Source of the DNA: JAICKN01 sp036491415
GTDB lineage: Bacteria; Acidobacteriota; Terriglobia; Terriglobales; Acidobacteriaceae
Direction of reading: 5' to 3'
Length of the DNA stretch: 31,325 nucleotides
NCBI GenBank assembly: GCA_036491415.1
Contig: DASXCC010000030.1
Span: forward strand, 1 to 31,325
This document shows, piece after piece, positions 1 through 8,801 of this stretch. The translations under genes and the position numbers were made by a program. The notes under the pieces are model-generated. The model did no database searches. It was not told the DNA's origin and was given only the letters and a program-made list of their open reading frames with translations. Numbering within the stretch: the first letter of the stretch is position 1; every line of letters begins with the position of its first letter.

Positions 1-20
1 TTCCCGCTTCCAAAAAGTTT

Positions 21-47
21 GTCATTCCGAGCGCAGCGAGGATCTGC
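21..47. repeat. Interspersed palindromic repeat, copy 1
   Basis: The sequence runs GTCATTCCGAGCG, CAGCGAGGATCTGC. The arms ATTCCGA and (with one base missing) GAGGAATC are imperfectly complementary. I recognise this as a common interspersed intergenic motif of acidobacterial genomes (from memory, not searched). A second, more diverged copy lies at 10320-10353. It sits in non-coding DNA upstream of the first gene. Confidence 0.5.
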
Positions 48-132
48 TTTTCATAACAAATGTACTCCGCAGGTTTGTCATTTCCTCAACCCTCTCCTAT
101 CATGAAAATAAATTCATTTCATCGAGGTCATC

Positions 133-375
133 ATGTCCGAACCGTCTTATGAAGAGTTGAAAGCCCGTTTATCGGAACTGGAAAAACAGCAGGGAACCCG
201 CCGCACTGGAAGCCTGGAATTCAAGGTAGGAGAAAAAGGCGGAGTCAGCGTCTACGGCCTGGGACGTTTTCCGGTCACCCTCTACTACGAACAGTGGAAC
301 CGCCTCTTCGATGCCGTCGACCGCCTGAAACAATTTCTGGAAGACAATAAAGCCAAACTAAAGCTTAAAGAGTAG
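133..375 (+). CDS. Small conserved protein of unknown function (80 aa)
   Basis: This 80-residue protein has no assigned function. The N-terminal third (YEELKARLSELEKQ) is charged and heptad-like, so probably a short coiled coil. It is followed by a compact hydrophobic/glycine stretch, GGVSVYGLGRFPVTLYYEQW, and a charged amphipathic helix ending in KAKLKLKE. There is no signal peptide or membrane segment, so it is probably cytoplasmic. The ATG is preceded by GAGG at a spacing of about 6 bases, which supports the start. An upstream ATG at 102 is in another frame. The SVYGLGRFPVTLY core resembles short hypothetical proteins I recall from cyanobacteria and other phyla, which suggests a conserved family, but I could not search this. 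It appears monocistronic: a terminator follows at 398-453. Confidence 0.8.
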   Translation: MSEPSYEELKARLSELEKQQGTRRTGSLEFKVGEKGGVSVYGLGRFPVTLYYEQWNRLFDAVDRLKQFLEDNKAKLKLKE

Positions 376-397
376 CCCACATAATGCATTTTAGAGG

Positions 398-453
398 GCG
401 GTTGTGCCGGGCGCCTGTTATGCGCTGCCGGGGCAAACCGCTATCCCTTTTTT
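398..453 (+). terminator. Rho-independent terminator after the 80-aa gene
   Basis: GCGGTT (398-403) pairs with AACCGC (436-441). Inside this, TGCC pairs with GGCA across a bulge, and an inner GCGC/GCGC stem closes the loop CTGTTAT. A T-run (448-453) follows after a few bases. It lies just over 20 bases past the stop codon of the small gene. Confidence 0.7.
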
Positions 454-489
454 GCATACTCATGACTGGCGCAGAAAGATGCAGGTGTG

Positions 490-565
490 TGGGGGCCCCG
501 TCCGGAATCGAACCGGAATTGCAGGTTTAGGAAACCTGTGCTTTATCCATTTAAGCAACGGGGCC
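490..565 (-). tRNA. tRNA-Arg (anticodon CCU)
   Basis: On the minus strand a full cloverleaf can be drawn. The acceptor stem is GGCCCCG/CGGGGCC, the D stem GCTT/AAGC, and the anticodon stem CAGGT/ACCTG with loop TTCCTAA, so the anticodon is CCT. The T arm is TCCGG-TTCGATT-CCGGA. The mature body is 493-565 (73 nt), and the next three bases (492-490) read CCA, so CCA may be encoded. Drawn this way the discriminator base is C, which is unusual for an arginine tRNA. No integrase or duplicated tRNA end was seen beside it. Confidence 0.95.
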
Positions 566-584
566 TGAAGGTTCAATCCTATCG

Positions 585-1199
585 CTACATATTCATGATA
601 ATTAATATCAAATTTGCAAATCCGAAAAGAAAAAATGAAAGTGAAAAACCGGCTGGAATCAGAATGTGCTTAAGTTCTGAGTCGTCAAGTTTCCCGCGAG
701 GCACGGATAGCTTTTTTTGACTCTCGAAGGCAGTTTTTATCTCTTCAAGTAATAGCCTTAGTTCCGCACAATCTGCTTTCTCATTGAGTTTATCTAGCTT
801 TTCTAACCCTGATTTCCTTGAGTCATTTAATGCCTGGATATGACGCGACAGAGCGCGTTCATATCCTCTCGAAAGTGCAAGAATTGCAACAATAGAAGCG
901 CATATGCAGATTAGCCAGCATACAGTTGTAATCTTTGTAGTACACCACAGCGTGTTATTACTTTTCACAGCTTGAAGACCGGATGAAAACATTAGCGCTA
1001 ATACAACGCCAGACATAGTGATGATAGTTTTCATCACGTCTACATACATCGCTCTGCTTTGTTCCGTGATCGCTCTTAATCCTTTATCGGCTTCATCCTT
1101 GAAATGCCAGGCAAAAAAGGCAGGGGGAAGCAACGACAAAATTATTGCGATAACTTCGAACCCAGGATAGGTATTGAATACCTGAAATATGCAATGCAT
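585..1199 (-). CDS. AT-rich orphan membrane protein of unknown function
   Basis: About 204 residues from the preferred start. Four hydrophobic segments are visible: one near the N-terminus (FEVIAIILSLLPPAFFAWHF), one beginning TIITMSGVVLALMF, a cysteine-rich one (VCWLICICASIVAILAL), and one at the very C-terminus (SLSFFLFGFANLILIIMNM). Between segments 3 and 4 lies a long charged, probably coiled-coil cytoplasmic loop rich in K, E and L. The open frame extends upstream to an ATG at 1397. I prefer the ATG at 1199 because AAGGAG stands 5 bases in front of it and the extra 66 residues look non-conserved. Base composition is unlike the neighbours: sampled 60-base lines at 781, 841 and 961 hold 21, 30 and 26 G+C, against 39 at 1681. 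This suggests horizontal acquisition. I do not recognise a family. Confidence 0.7.
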   Translation of the reverse strand: MHCIFQVFNTYPGFEVIAIILSLLPPAFFAWHFKDEADKGLRAITEQSRAMYVDVMKTIITMSGVVLALMFSSGLQAVKSNNTLWCTTKITTVCWLICICASIVAILALSRGYERALSRHIQALNDSRKSGLEKLDKLNEKADCAELRLLLEEIKTAFESQKKLSVPRGKLDDSELKHILIPAGFSLSFFLFGFANLILIIMNM

Positions 1200-1204
1200 T
1201 ATTT

Positions 1205-1210
1205 CTCCTT
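1205..1210 (-). promoter_or_regulatory. Shine-Dalgarno site deciding the start at 1199
   Basis: The minus strand reads AAGGAG, then five bases, then ATG. This is the strongest ribosome binding site in the frame and argues for the shorter protein over the 270-residue reading. Confidence 0.65.
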
Positions 1211-1417
1211 GTTTGAATTCGCGCACAAAGGTATTACAAATCGTTTCCTGCATATGGTTGCAATGCCACGCCTGTTCCAATCTGCCAGTTTGATTCCTTA
1301 TCTCAACAAAGACCACACTAAAAGTTTCCAGCCATGCATCGTATTTGTGTGGAGCTTCCGCAGCGTATGATTGCGGAATAATTGTTTCGGGCCCCATCGT
1401 AATTACGAGGTGAATGA

Positions 1418-2176
1418 ATGTCCGAACCGGAAACTAGTTTATCCGTTCCTTTAGCGCAAAAGTCTACCATGCAGCGGTTGGTCGGCTCCATTGTCAGCCC
1501 GCTCGGAACCTTTGCCGACATCGCGCGCAAACCTACATGGATCGCTCCCGTACTCATTAGCCTGCTGCTTGGCCTGGCTACCACCGCGACATTCAGCCAT
1601 CGTGTCGGATGGGACACTGTCATTAACAAACAGCTCGAGCAAAGTCCGCGGACCGCGAGTTTGCCGCTGGAGCAGCGCCAGCAACTCGCCGCGAAGCAAG
1701 TGCCAATTGCGCGGGTGGTGGGCTATGCGGGCGCAGTGATATTTCCATTTCTGTTGGTGGTAGTGCTCGCGCTGATATTTTTCCTGATCTTCAAAGTTTA
1801 TGGCTCGGTGGTCACCGTCGAAGGCGTTACTTATAGCGCGTCCCTGGGCATCATTTCATTTGGATTTATGCCGCAAATGATCAAGGGATTGATTGGTGTC
1901 GTGCTCCTGCTGCTAAGAAGCCCCAATTCCATCAACATCGAAAACCTGGTGCCTTCAAATTATGGAGCGTTAGTCGGCGATAGCGCAGCGAAGTGGATGC
2001 TTGCGCTGATGACGCGGCTGGACATTTTCAATTTCTGGGTGATTGCCTTGATCGCGCTGGGCTTTTGGCAGATCAGCCCCAAACGATTTAGTTATGCGGC
2101 ATCCCTGGCGATCATAGCTGGTATGTACTTGGCGTATACGCTGGTAGTTGTCGGGTTCAGCGCCGCATTTTCATAA
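1418..2176 (+). CDS. Yip1-family integral membrane protein
   Basis: 252 residues. After a short polar N-terminus comes the Yip1-type opening (LVGSIVSPLGTFADIARKPT, then W), followed by five hydrophobic segments: WIAPVLISLLLGLATTATF; the long VIFPFLLVVVLALIFFLIF region; SLGIISFGFMPQMIKGLIGV; a segment around FNFWVIALIALGFWQI; and a C-terminal SLAIIAGMYLAYTLVVVGF. Bacterial Yip1/DUF1282 proteins are inner-membrane proteins without a firm biochemical role. GAGGTG upstream of the ATG supports the start. It converges with the glucan synthase gene, the two stop codons being only about 10 bases apart, with no room for a conventional terminator between them. Confidence 0.8.
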   Translation: MSEPETSLSVPLAQKSTMQRLVGSIVSPLGTFADIARKPTWIAPVLISLLLGLATTATFSHRVGWDTVINKQLEQSPRTASLPLEQRQQLAAKQVPIARVVGYAGAVIFPFLLVVVLALIFFLIFKVYGSVVTVEGVTYSASLGIISFGFMPQMIKGLIGVVLLLLRSPNSINIENLVPSNYGALVGDSAAKWMLALMTRLDIFNFWVIALIALGFWQISPKRFSYAASLAIIAGMYLAYTLVVVGFSAAFS

Positions 2177-2186
2177 CGCGCAGTAC

Positions 2187-5100
2187 TCAGGCTGCTGCAT
2201 TTCCGTATCCACTGAGCGGCGGGCGCACATACGACACTGGCTTTTCGTGCAGCAGTAATTCCGTGGCTTGCACGCGCGGATCGCTGTGGAACCAGCGCTG
2301 CACCACGTCGTCGTGCAGGAAGTTGGCGATGGCCAGAAACGACATGCCTTCATGGTGCGCCATCCAGCAGTGCACAATCTCGCTGCGGTGCCGCCATGTG
2401 TGTTTGGAAGGATTGAAGTCCACCGATTCGTAGAACCCGTAAGGCCCAATCCATTCTTGCCGCGCCATCTCCCGCAGGTTGCGGATCGATTCCGTAGCAT
2501 CCACCGAAAGCGACAGGAAAGTGGAGTAGGGCGAGATCACCAAGCTTTGCACGTCGTCGTCTTTGCGCAGCGCGACACGTGAAATTCCAAACGCATGATA
2601 TTGATAATTTCCGGCCTCGTCGGTTTTTGAATACGCCGACTCTGAAATTCCCCACGGCACATGCTTGGTGGCGGCATACATGCGTTGCAGCCGCACAACC
2701 GCATCGCGAGAACGTTCGAGTAAGGTATTGGGATACGAGCGCATCCACAGCGCCGGCATAAGGTACTCGAACATCGTCCCAGTCCATGACATCAGGATCG
2801 GACGGCCGCGGTCGAGCGTGTGTGCGCGTCCTAACAGGAACCATGTCTCTTGCGGGATTTCGTCTTTCGCAATGCCGACGAAACTAGCAATGCGTGATTC
2901 GGATGCCAGCAAGTCGTAGCAGGCGTCATGCAGGATTTCCGCGCCCGCGTCGAAGCCAACCGAAAGCAGCTTGCGGCGTTTATCCAGCAGGAAGTTGAAA
3001 TCCATTTCGTCAGCCAAACGATTGGCAGCGGTGGCGATGCTACGTAGCTTCGCGATCAATTGGGTAACGTTGGCGTTGGCCTGCGGCAACAGATTGAGTA
3101 ACCGCTGGTACGCATCCCTGCGCGCGCCAACCAGAGAAGAAGCATTCATTGCAGCGATCAACCGCATTTCCAGGCGCTCAATCAGTTCTGGCAGCCGCTG
3201 CAACACAGGATGCTCGTACGAAGCATTCAGGCCAATATTGGCGTCCTGGCGGAGCGAAGCAAACTCCGGCAGCAACCACGGAACGTATGACGTGATGGTT
3301 TGCTGGATGGTGTTCAGCAGACTTCCGGCAGAAGCCGCGAACCATTCAATATCAGCATGGTTCTTTGCCGAAGGAGTTGTGTTCTGCGTGAGCAGCTCCG
3401 CAAAGCGTTCCTGCTGCGCTGGGTCCATGAGCCATTGCAGGGAAGAACTTTTCAAATGATGTTCCGCATTGTGCAGCGCTTTGCGGGGCAGTGCATGCAT
3501 GTCATGCAGAATGCGCAGGTAGTCGGTGAAGCCGTCGAGCAAATTGTTTTCAATCACCGGACGGCGCAAGCGTTCCGTGCAGCCTTGCTGCAACGTCCAG
3601 AGCGAAGCCACCAGATTGCCGCTGTCCACGGAGGAAACAAAGAGCGGCGTGAGCGGTTCGAGCGTCTTGGTTTCGTACCAGTTGAGCAGATGCCCTTTGT
3701 AACGCGGCATCTTCTCCACCGTCGCCAGCGTGCGCTGGGTGAGCTCGGCAAATTCCGGAACAGTCAGATATCCAAACTCGCATGCCGCCTGCCGCGCGTT
3801 TAAAAGCAAGCCGATATTGGTCGGGCTCACGCGTGCTGCGACTCGCAGCGGCTCTTCGTGCATTTCCTGTACGTTGTCGGGAATCAGCCAGTGGTGCTCT
3901 TCGGTGCTGAATTCCGCAAAGTATCTCCATGTACGCAGAGCGGCGCTGCGCAGGAATTTTTCGTCTTTCTGGGGAAGTTCATTGCGCACCGGTCCCGGCG
4001 GACGATTCAGCCAAAGCGCGACCAGTTTGCTGCTGCCCCACAAAAGAAGAATGGGAACGGCGGCTGCCAAAGCGCGGGGACGAATCCACAAAACCAGCAA
4101 GCCGAGCACCAGAGCGATTGCCGGCATCCAGTCGAGATACATATCCACCGGAGCGCGTTTATTGCGGCCAAGTTCAGCTTCTGCCGCAGTCTCCCATTCC
4201 AGCAGGCGTTGTCGTGTGTACATGCGGCGCACCGCTGTGCGCCCTACTGCATCGAGAGAAACCAAAGTCTGATGAACGAGGAAGATGAGCGTAAGCAGAA
4301 CGCCGAAGTTGGCCGTGCCTAAAGTGTCGGTGGCATCGCGAGCAATCTGTTTTTTCTTCTCCACCGCAGCGCGCGCCAGGTTGAAGGCAAACTGGAACCA
4401 CGTGGGAACGAACAGAATTCCGACGGTGACAATCGTCCAATACAAAGAGGAGCCGGGAAGCACCAACCATCCAAGGACAAAAAGTAAAAGTGTGGCGGGC
4501 TCGACTAAACTGCGGCGCAGGTTGTCGAGGATCTTCCACTGCGAAATAACGGAAATCGGATTGGGCACGCGCTTGCCCGATTCATCCGGCACCCGCGGGA
4601 AGAGCCATTCCACAATCTGCCAATCCCCGCGTAACCAGCGGTGCTTGCGGCGATTATAGGCGCTGTAGTGGGACGGATAATCCTCGATCACTTCAATGTC
4701 GCTGGCGAGTCCGGCGCGAGCATACGCGCCTTCGATCAGGTCATGGCTGAGCAGGGCATTGCGCGGGAAGCGACGGTCCAGCACTTTGTGGACTGTGTCC
4801 ACTTCGTAAATTCCTTTGCCGGCAAAAATACCTTCGCCGTATAAATCCTGATACACGTCGGAGATTGCGCGCGTGTAAATGTCGAACCCGGTTTGTCCGG
4901 AATAGATATTCGCGAGGCGCGAAACCCCGGCGCTCTGCACGCTGACACCAACGCGTGGCTGCAAAATTCCGTATCCGGCAACCACGATATTTTTTTGCGG
5001 ATCAATGACGGCGCGATTCAAGGGATGCGCCATGGCCCCCACCATGCGTTGCGCGGAACCACGCGGCAGTTCGGTGTCAGCGTCAAGCGTAATGACAAAC

Positions 5101-6698
5101 TTCGCCTGTTCCAGCACGCTCATATCGCCGATCTTCACCGGGAAGCTGTCGTACTGACTGCGCATGAGCTGATTTAAGTCGAGCAGCTTGCCGCGCTTGC
5201 GCTCCCATCCCATCCACACGCGCTCGCGCGGGTTATACACGCGATGGCGGTGCAGCATGAGGAACGATCCGGTTCCATCCTTCAAATATTTTTCGTTGAG
5301 GCCGCGGACCAGGTCGGCGCATAAATCCACGCGCGCATCATTCTCGTTGGGGCGCTCACGCGAATCCGGCAGATCGGTCAACAGCATGAAATGCAAGTTG
5401 CGGTCGTGATTACCGAGATAACGGACTTCCAGATTGTCGGCCAGACGGTGAATTTGATCATCGTTCAGCAATAACGCGGGAATGGCCACCAGAGTCGTGC
5501 AATCCTCAGGAATACCTTCCGCGAAATCCAGTTTCGGAATAATCTTCGCCCGCAGCAGTGACGTCATCAGGTAATTGATGAGCTGCACTGCAGTCTGCGA
5601 GGAAGGGAAGAGCAACACGATCATCGAGAACAGAATTAAGGTGATAGGCGTGTAGCGCGGCGTGAGGACCAGCAAAATTCCCGAAAGAATGACCAACGAC
5701 AGAAACAAAATTCCCGGAAGATAAATTTCATCGGGATGCTTCCGCAGCAGCGCGTAAACCTTCCTGCTGAATTTCGGGTTATAACCAACACGCCTATGCA
5801 GTGTCGGCGCGCCTTCGCCAACCAAGTAATAACCGATGTGCGATTCGCGGGCTAAAATGCGCGGATCGCCGGAAGTTTGCTTCGCTGCTGCACGGGCAAG
5901 CTCGAGAGCTTCTTTGGCAATACCCATTTCGCCGCGGTCGCAGCGCTCGGCGATTTCCACCAGCTCCGCGCGGTAAAGCTCGCGGCTGTCGTAGTCCATG
6001 TGTCCGTAAGCACCGGTTGGATCTTCACGCAGTACTGCATCAAAAAGGATCAATGGCTCAAGCAGACTTTTCCACGCAGTGTGTGAAACCTCACGCAAGC
6101 TACGAACACAAATTCCAATTCCATATGTGCCATGTATATCGGAAAGAAGTTTGCTGCCACGGGTGCCCAGCTGGTCGAGCAGAATAGTCTTGATGGCCAG
6201 CGGAAGCGTGAACAGCTCCTTCATGTTCAGGGCGGCATTTCCCTGGAAGGAGCCAATGAATTCCGTAAAGGTCTGTTCGCTGAATTGGTATTCAACCGCC
6301 GCCAGATATTTTTCCGCCACCACGGCGATTCGCGGCAGGACGACGCCTTCAGGATTTTGCGCGTGGGGAAGTTTTGGCAACTCTTTTACTTCTTCATGAA
6401 CGCTGCTCAGCTCGTTGTAAAGCAGACGGACGTTGTCGCGCAGCCAGTTGAAGTCGTCCGATCCGGTAATCCCTTTTTCCAGGGTGCTGAGGGAAACAAA
6501 AACCGGCCGCAGCAAAAAGCTTAAACGGTCAACGCGCTGCTGAAAATATTTCGAGGACTGTGTCCCCGGGACCCAAGCTAGGTCATGCGACAAAAGGTCT
6601 CCTTGTGCGCGAACAGCAGGAATTTCCGAAGCGGAAAACGTTTCGGGCGTGCGCTCCACTTCTTTGTTCACCAGCTCTAGATGCGTGTTCTGAGGCAT
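2187..6698 (-). CDS. Cyclic beta-1,2-glucan synthase-like protein lacking the GH94 half
   Basis: 1503 residues, inner membrane. Residues 1-320 form a soluble N-terminal region as in NdvB/Cgs, followed by two membrane segments (about 326-370). A processive glycosyltransferase (GT84/GT2-like) domain follows, with DADTELP at 539-545 and an RRKHRWLRGDWQ motif at 683-694 matching the Q/RxxRW signature. More membrane segments lie at about 733-785, 795-815 and 855-897. The C-terminal part carries a glycoamylase-like (PF10091/GH189-type) domain: SWTGTMFEYLMP (1304-1315), WGISESAY (1349-1356), YGFYESVDF (1420-1428), MAHHEGMS (1446-1453). Known synthases run to about 2,800 residues with a GH94 phosphorylase domain; this one ends exactly before it. 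The expected role is UDP-glucose polymerisation and, by family, ring closure by the C-terminal domain. AGGAAAG precedes the ATG. It lies 12 bases after the exporter stop, so they are co-transcribed. Confidence 0.85.
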   Translation of the reverse strand: MPQNTHLELVNKEVERTPETFSASEIPAVRAQGDLLSHDLAWVPGTQSSKYFQQRVDRLSFLLRPVFVSLSTLEKGITGSDDFNWLRDNVRLLYNELSSVHEEVKELPKLPHAQNPEGVVLPRIAVVAEKYLAAVEYQFSEQTFTEFIGSFQGNAALNMKELFTLPLAIKTILLDQLGTRGSKLLSDIHGTYGIGICVRSLREVSHTAWKSLLEPLILFDAVLREDPTGAYGHMDYDSRELYRAELVEIAERCDRGEMGIAKEALELARAAAKQTSGDPRILARESHIGYYLVGEGAPTLHRRVGYNPKFSRKVYALLRKHPDEIYLPGILFLSLVILSGILLVLTPRYTPITLILFSMIVLLFPSSQTAVQLINYLMTSLLRAKIIPKLDFAEGIPEDCTTLVAIPALLLNDDQIHRLADNLEVRYLGNHDRNLHFMLLTDLPDSRERPNENDARVDLCADLVRGLNEKYLKDGTGSFLMLHRHRVYNPRERVWMGWERKRGKLLDLNQLMRSQYDSFPVKIGDMSVLEQAKFVITLDADTELPRGSAQRMVGAMAHPLNRAVIDPQKNIVVAGYGILQPRVGVSVQSAGVSRLANIYSGQTGFDIYTRAISDVYQDLYGEGIFAGKGIYEVDTVHKVLDRRFPRNALLSHDLIEGAYARAGLASDIEVIEDYPSHYSAYNRRKHRWLRGDWQIVEWLFPRVPDESGKRVPNPISVISQWKILDNLRRSLVEPATLLLFVLGWLVLPGSSLYWTIVTVGILFVPTWFQFAFNLARAAVEKKKQIARDATDTLGTANFGVLLTLIFLVHQTLVSLDAVGRTAVRRMYTRQRLLEWETAAEAELGRNKRAPVDMYLDWMPAIALVLGLLVLWIRPRALAAAVPILLLWGSSKLVALWLNRPPGPVRNELPQKDEKFLRSAALRTWRYFAEFSTEEHHWLIPDNVQEMHEEPLRVAARVSPTNIGLLLNARQAACEFGYLTVPEFAELTQRTLATVEKMPRYKGHLLNWYETKTLEPLTPLFVSSVDSGNLVASLWTLQQGCTERLRRPVIENNLLDGFTDYLRILHDMHALPRKALHNAEHHLKSSSLQWLMDPAQQERFAELLTQNTTPSAKNHADIEWFAASAGSLLNTIQQTITSYVPWLLPEFASLRQDANIGLNASYEHPVLQRLPELIERLEMRLIAAMNASSLVGARRDAYQRLLNLLPQANANVTQLIAKLRSIATAANRLADEMDFNFLLDKRRKLLSVGFDAGAEILHDACYDLLASESRIASFVGIAKDEIPQETWFLLGRAHTLDRGRPILMSWTGTMFEYLMPALWMRSYPNTLLERSRDAVVRLQRMYAATKHVPWGISESAYSKTDEAGNYQYHAFGISRVALRKDDDVQSLVISPYSTFLSLSVDATESIRNLREMARQEWIGPYGFYESVDFNPSKHTWRHRSEIVHCWMAHHEGMSFLAIANFLHDDVVQRWFHSDPRVQATELLLHEKPVSYVRPPLSGYGNAAA

Positions 6699-6710
6699 TC
6701 TTTCCTGTTC

Positions 6711-8531
6711 CTACCGATAGCTGGCAGCTTGCATTTCAAACATCTCCGCATACCGGCCGCCAAGGTGCGCGAGATAATCGTGATTACCTTCTTCCACAAT
6801 ATTGCCGTTTTCAAGTACTACGATGCGATCTGCCATGCGCACGGTCGAAAAGCGATGGGAAATGAACAGCGCCATCTTCCCAAGCGTTAACTCCGCGAAG
6901 CGCTGGAAAACTTGCATTTCGCTGCGAGCATCGAGCGCTGCCGTCGGTTCGTCAAGAATTAAAAGCTGCGCGTCGCGCAAGTAAGCACGCGCCAACGCCA
7001 CCTTCTGCCATTCGCCGCCCGAGAGGTCCACGCCGCCTTCAAAGCGCCGTCCCAGCATTTGTTCGAGGCTGCCGGGAAGTTTTGCGATCACCTCAGCGGC
7101 CAGGCTTTTTTGTGCGGAATCCTGAATCAACGACAGGTTGGCAAGTTCGTCAATCTTGCCGACGGCAATGTTCTCGCGTGCCGTCATTTCATAGCGAACG
7201 AAATCCTGAAAGATGACGCCAATCTGCCCGTACAAATCTTCCAGGCTGTAATCCCGTAGATCGACGCCATCGAGCAAAATTTGCCCTTCCGTTGGATCGT
7301 AAAGACGTGTAATCAACTTTACAATCGTAGTTTTTCCTTGTCCGTTCTCACCAATGAGTGCAACTCGCTCGCCAGGATGCAAGTGAAAATTTAATCCGTT
7401 CAATATCCGCCGCGGACTGCCCGGATAACTGAAGGAAACGTTGATAAATTCAAATCCGCGCCTGACAGGTTTAGGCGCAGGTAGTGCATTCGGCTTAGAT
7501 CGAATACTGGGTTTCATCTCGAAAAATGCAAGTAAATCCGTTAGGAAGAGCGCCTGGTCGGCAATGCCGGCCACCGTCGAGAAAATTTGTTGAATGTTGG
7601 TGCTTGCACCCAGAATCTGTGCGGCAAGGAAGGTAAGAGTGCCGATCGAAATACTGCCCTGAATGGCGCGCAATACGATGAATACGTAAGCGGAATAATA
7701 TCCCAGGGTTGCGAGAACAGAGAGCATGGCCGTGGCGGTGAGTTTGCGCCGTGCCAGGGAAACATCTTCTGCGTAGATCTGGTCCGAAAGTGTTCTAAAG
7801 CGATCAGTGAAAAAGTCCTTCAGACCGAAAAGCTTAAGTTCCTTCGCAGCTTCTTTGCTGCCTCCTACCACGCGCAAATAATCGAGCTGCCTTTTGAGGG
7901 GAGTCTGCTTGAAATTCTTTGCGTATCCAAGGAAAGCAAAATGGCTTTCGCCTAAGAACGCGGGAACAACTCCGCCAATTAGCAGCAGAATGAGCCAGGG
8001 CGAATAGAACATGATCGCGATGGACATGCCGGCTGCGGTAATAATCTGCTGCACAAGCTGTCCGATGGACTGGATCATGGCCAGTCGGTCGGTCGCTTGC
8101 ACGCGAGCCCGTTCCAGCCGGTCGTAGTACACCGGATCTTCGTAAGCGATCAGATCAAGACTAGCCGCCTGCTTCATTACCTGAATGCTGACGTGGCGGA
8201 CGTACTTGTCGGCAAGCAGGGAATTGAGGTAGTCGATGATGCGGGAAAAAATGCTGGCCAGAACCGCAAGAGCGAACTCCGTCCCTACAAGCCACCAGAA
8301 ATGCGGCCGGAGAGGCTGATGCTGCGTAGTGGCCTGAATGATGGCATCAATAACTAGCTTTGTAACGAAAGGGATGGCGATGGGAAGCATGGACACTAAA
8401 AGCCGGAAGACCAGCCCCAAAATGACGACCAATCGGCCCGATTCCCAGACGATTTTCAAAACAGGGGGGACGTTGCGTAAGGCTTGTAGGCGCTCTCGCC
8501 AACTGCTCCAGAAACTTTCTTGTCCCGCCAT
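6711..8531 (-). CDS. ABC exporter (fused membrane and ATPase), probable glucan exporter
   Basis: 606 residues. The N-terminal half is a type-I exporter membrane domain with about six helices, for example LVVILGLVFRLLVSMLPIAI and WLILLLIGGVVPAFLG. The C-terminal half is the ATPase: Walker A GENGQGKTT (near residue 390), signature LSGGEWQK, Walker B LLILDEPTAALD (near 525) and the H-loop in LFISHRFSTV. It is complete, so it works as a homodimer. It is the first gene of a two-gene operon with the beta-1,2-glucan synthase-like gene. In rhizobia and Brucella the fused ABC protein NdvA/Cgt exports cyclic beta-1,2-glucan made by NdvB/Cgs. The same pairing here suggests glucan export, but the sequence alone does not fix the substrate; lipid or peptide export is possible. 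No strong ribosome binding site is visible before the ATG. Confidence 0.85.
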   Translation of the reverse strand: MAGQESFWSSWRERLQALRNVPPVLKIVWESGRLVVILGLVFRLLVSMLPIAIPFVTKLVIDAIIQATTQHQPLRPHFWWLVGTEFALAVLASIFSRIIDYLNSLLADKYVRHVSIQVMKQAASLDLIAYEDPVYYDRLERARVQATDRLAMIQSIGQLVQQIITAAGMSIAIMFYSPWLILLLIGGVVPAFLGESHFAFLGYAKNFKQTPLKRQLDYLRVVGGSKEAAKELKLFGLKDFFTDRFRTLSDQIYAEDVSLARRKLTATAMLSVLATLGYYSAYVFIVLRAIQGSISIGTLTFLAAQILGASTNIQQIFSTVAGIADQALFLTDLLAFFEMKPSIRSKPNALPAPKPVRRGFEFINVSFSYPGSPRRILNGLNFHLHPGERVALIGENGQGKTTIVKLITRLYDPTEGQILLDGVDLRDYSLEDLYGQIGVIFQDFVRYEMTARENIAVGKIDELANLSLIQDSAQKSLAAEVIAKLPGSLEQMLGRRFEGGVDLSGGEWQKVALARAYLRDAQLLILDEPTAALDARSEMQVFQRFAELTLGKMALFISHRFSTVRMADRIVVLENGNIVEEGNHDYLAHLGGRYAEMFEMQAASYR

Positions 8532-8597
8532 AGGTTCGGTAGCGTTAGAAAAGCTAATTTTTTAGAAGGATTGCGGCCCCGGAAAGAACAGAGCTAT

Positions 8598-8626
8598 ATC
8601 ATACGGGACAAAAGATGCGGAAACAA
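8598..8626 (-). promoter_or_regulatory. Putative sigma70-type promoter of the exporter-synthase operon
   Basis: The minus strand reads TTGTTT (-35), a 17-base spacer, and TATGAT (-10), about 67 bases before the exporter ATG. The -10 matches the consensus in five of six positions, the -35 in three. This is a visual match only. Confidence 0.35.
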
Positions 8627-8801
8627 AGCATAAGGTTTGTTTTACAGTCACTTACGGCATATTCGAAAGCTTTTGTGGCTTGACTTTCCTGTCTAAGGCC
8701 ACGGCAAAATTTTTCATTCTCTCAGGCGCTTATCTTAGTCGATTTTAAATGCTTAAGGTGTTCGACTTATTACTCTAGTGAGTGCCATTGGAATCCACAA
8801 C

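Noticed and set aside
376..600. Integrated element at the tRNA-Arg gene
   Set aside because: No integrase, no duplicated 3' end of the tRNA and no other mobile gene are present. The AT-rich gene lies on the 5' side of the tRNA, not the usual 3' insertion side.
487..720. Plus-strand open frame across the tRNA
   Set aside because: It overlaps the complete tRNA-Arg gene and is antisense to the membrane protein gene; it has no ribosome binding site and a composition that looks non-coding.
1200..1397. N-terminal extension of the AT-rich membrane protein to an ATG at 1397
   Set aside because: The extension has no clear ribosome binding site and runs close to the divergent Yip1 gene start, while AAGGAG precedes the internal ATG at 1199 at ideal spacing.
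2350..2844. Open frames inside the synthase gene in other frames
   Set aside because: They lie wholly within an intact 1503-codon gene with recognisable domains, and their translations are rich in R, C, H and W, typical of out-of-frame reading.
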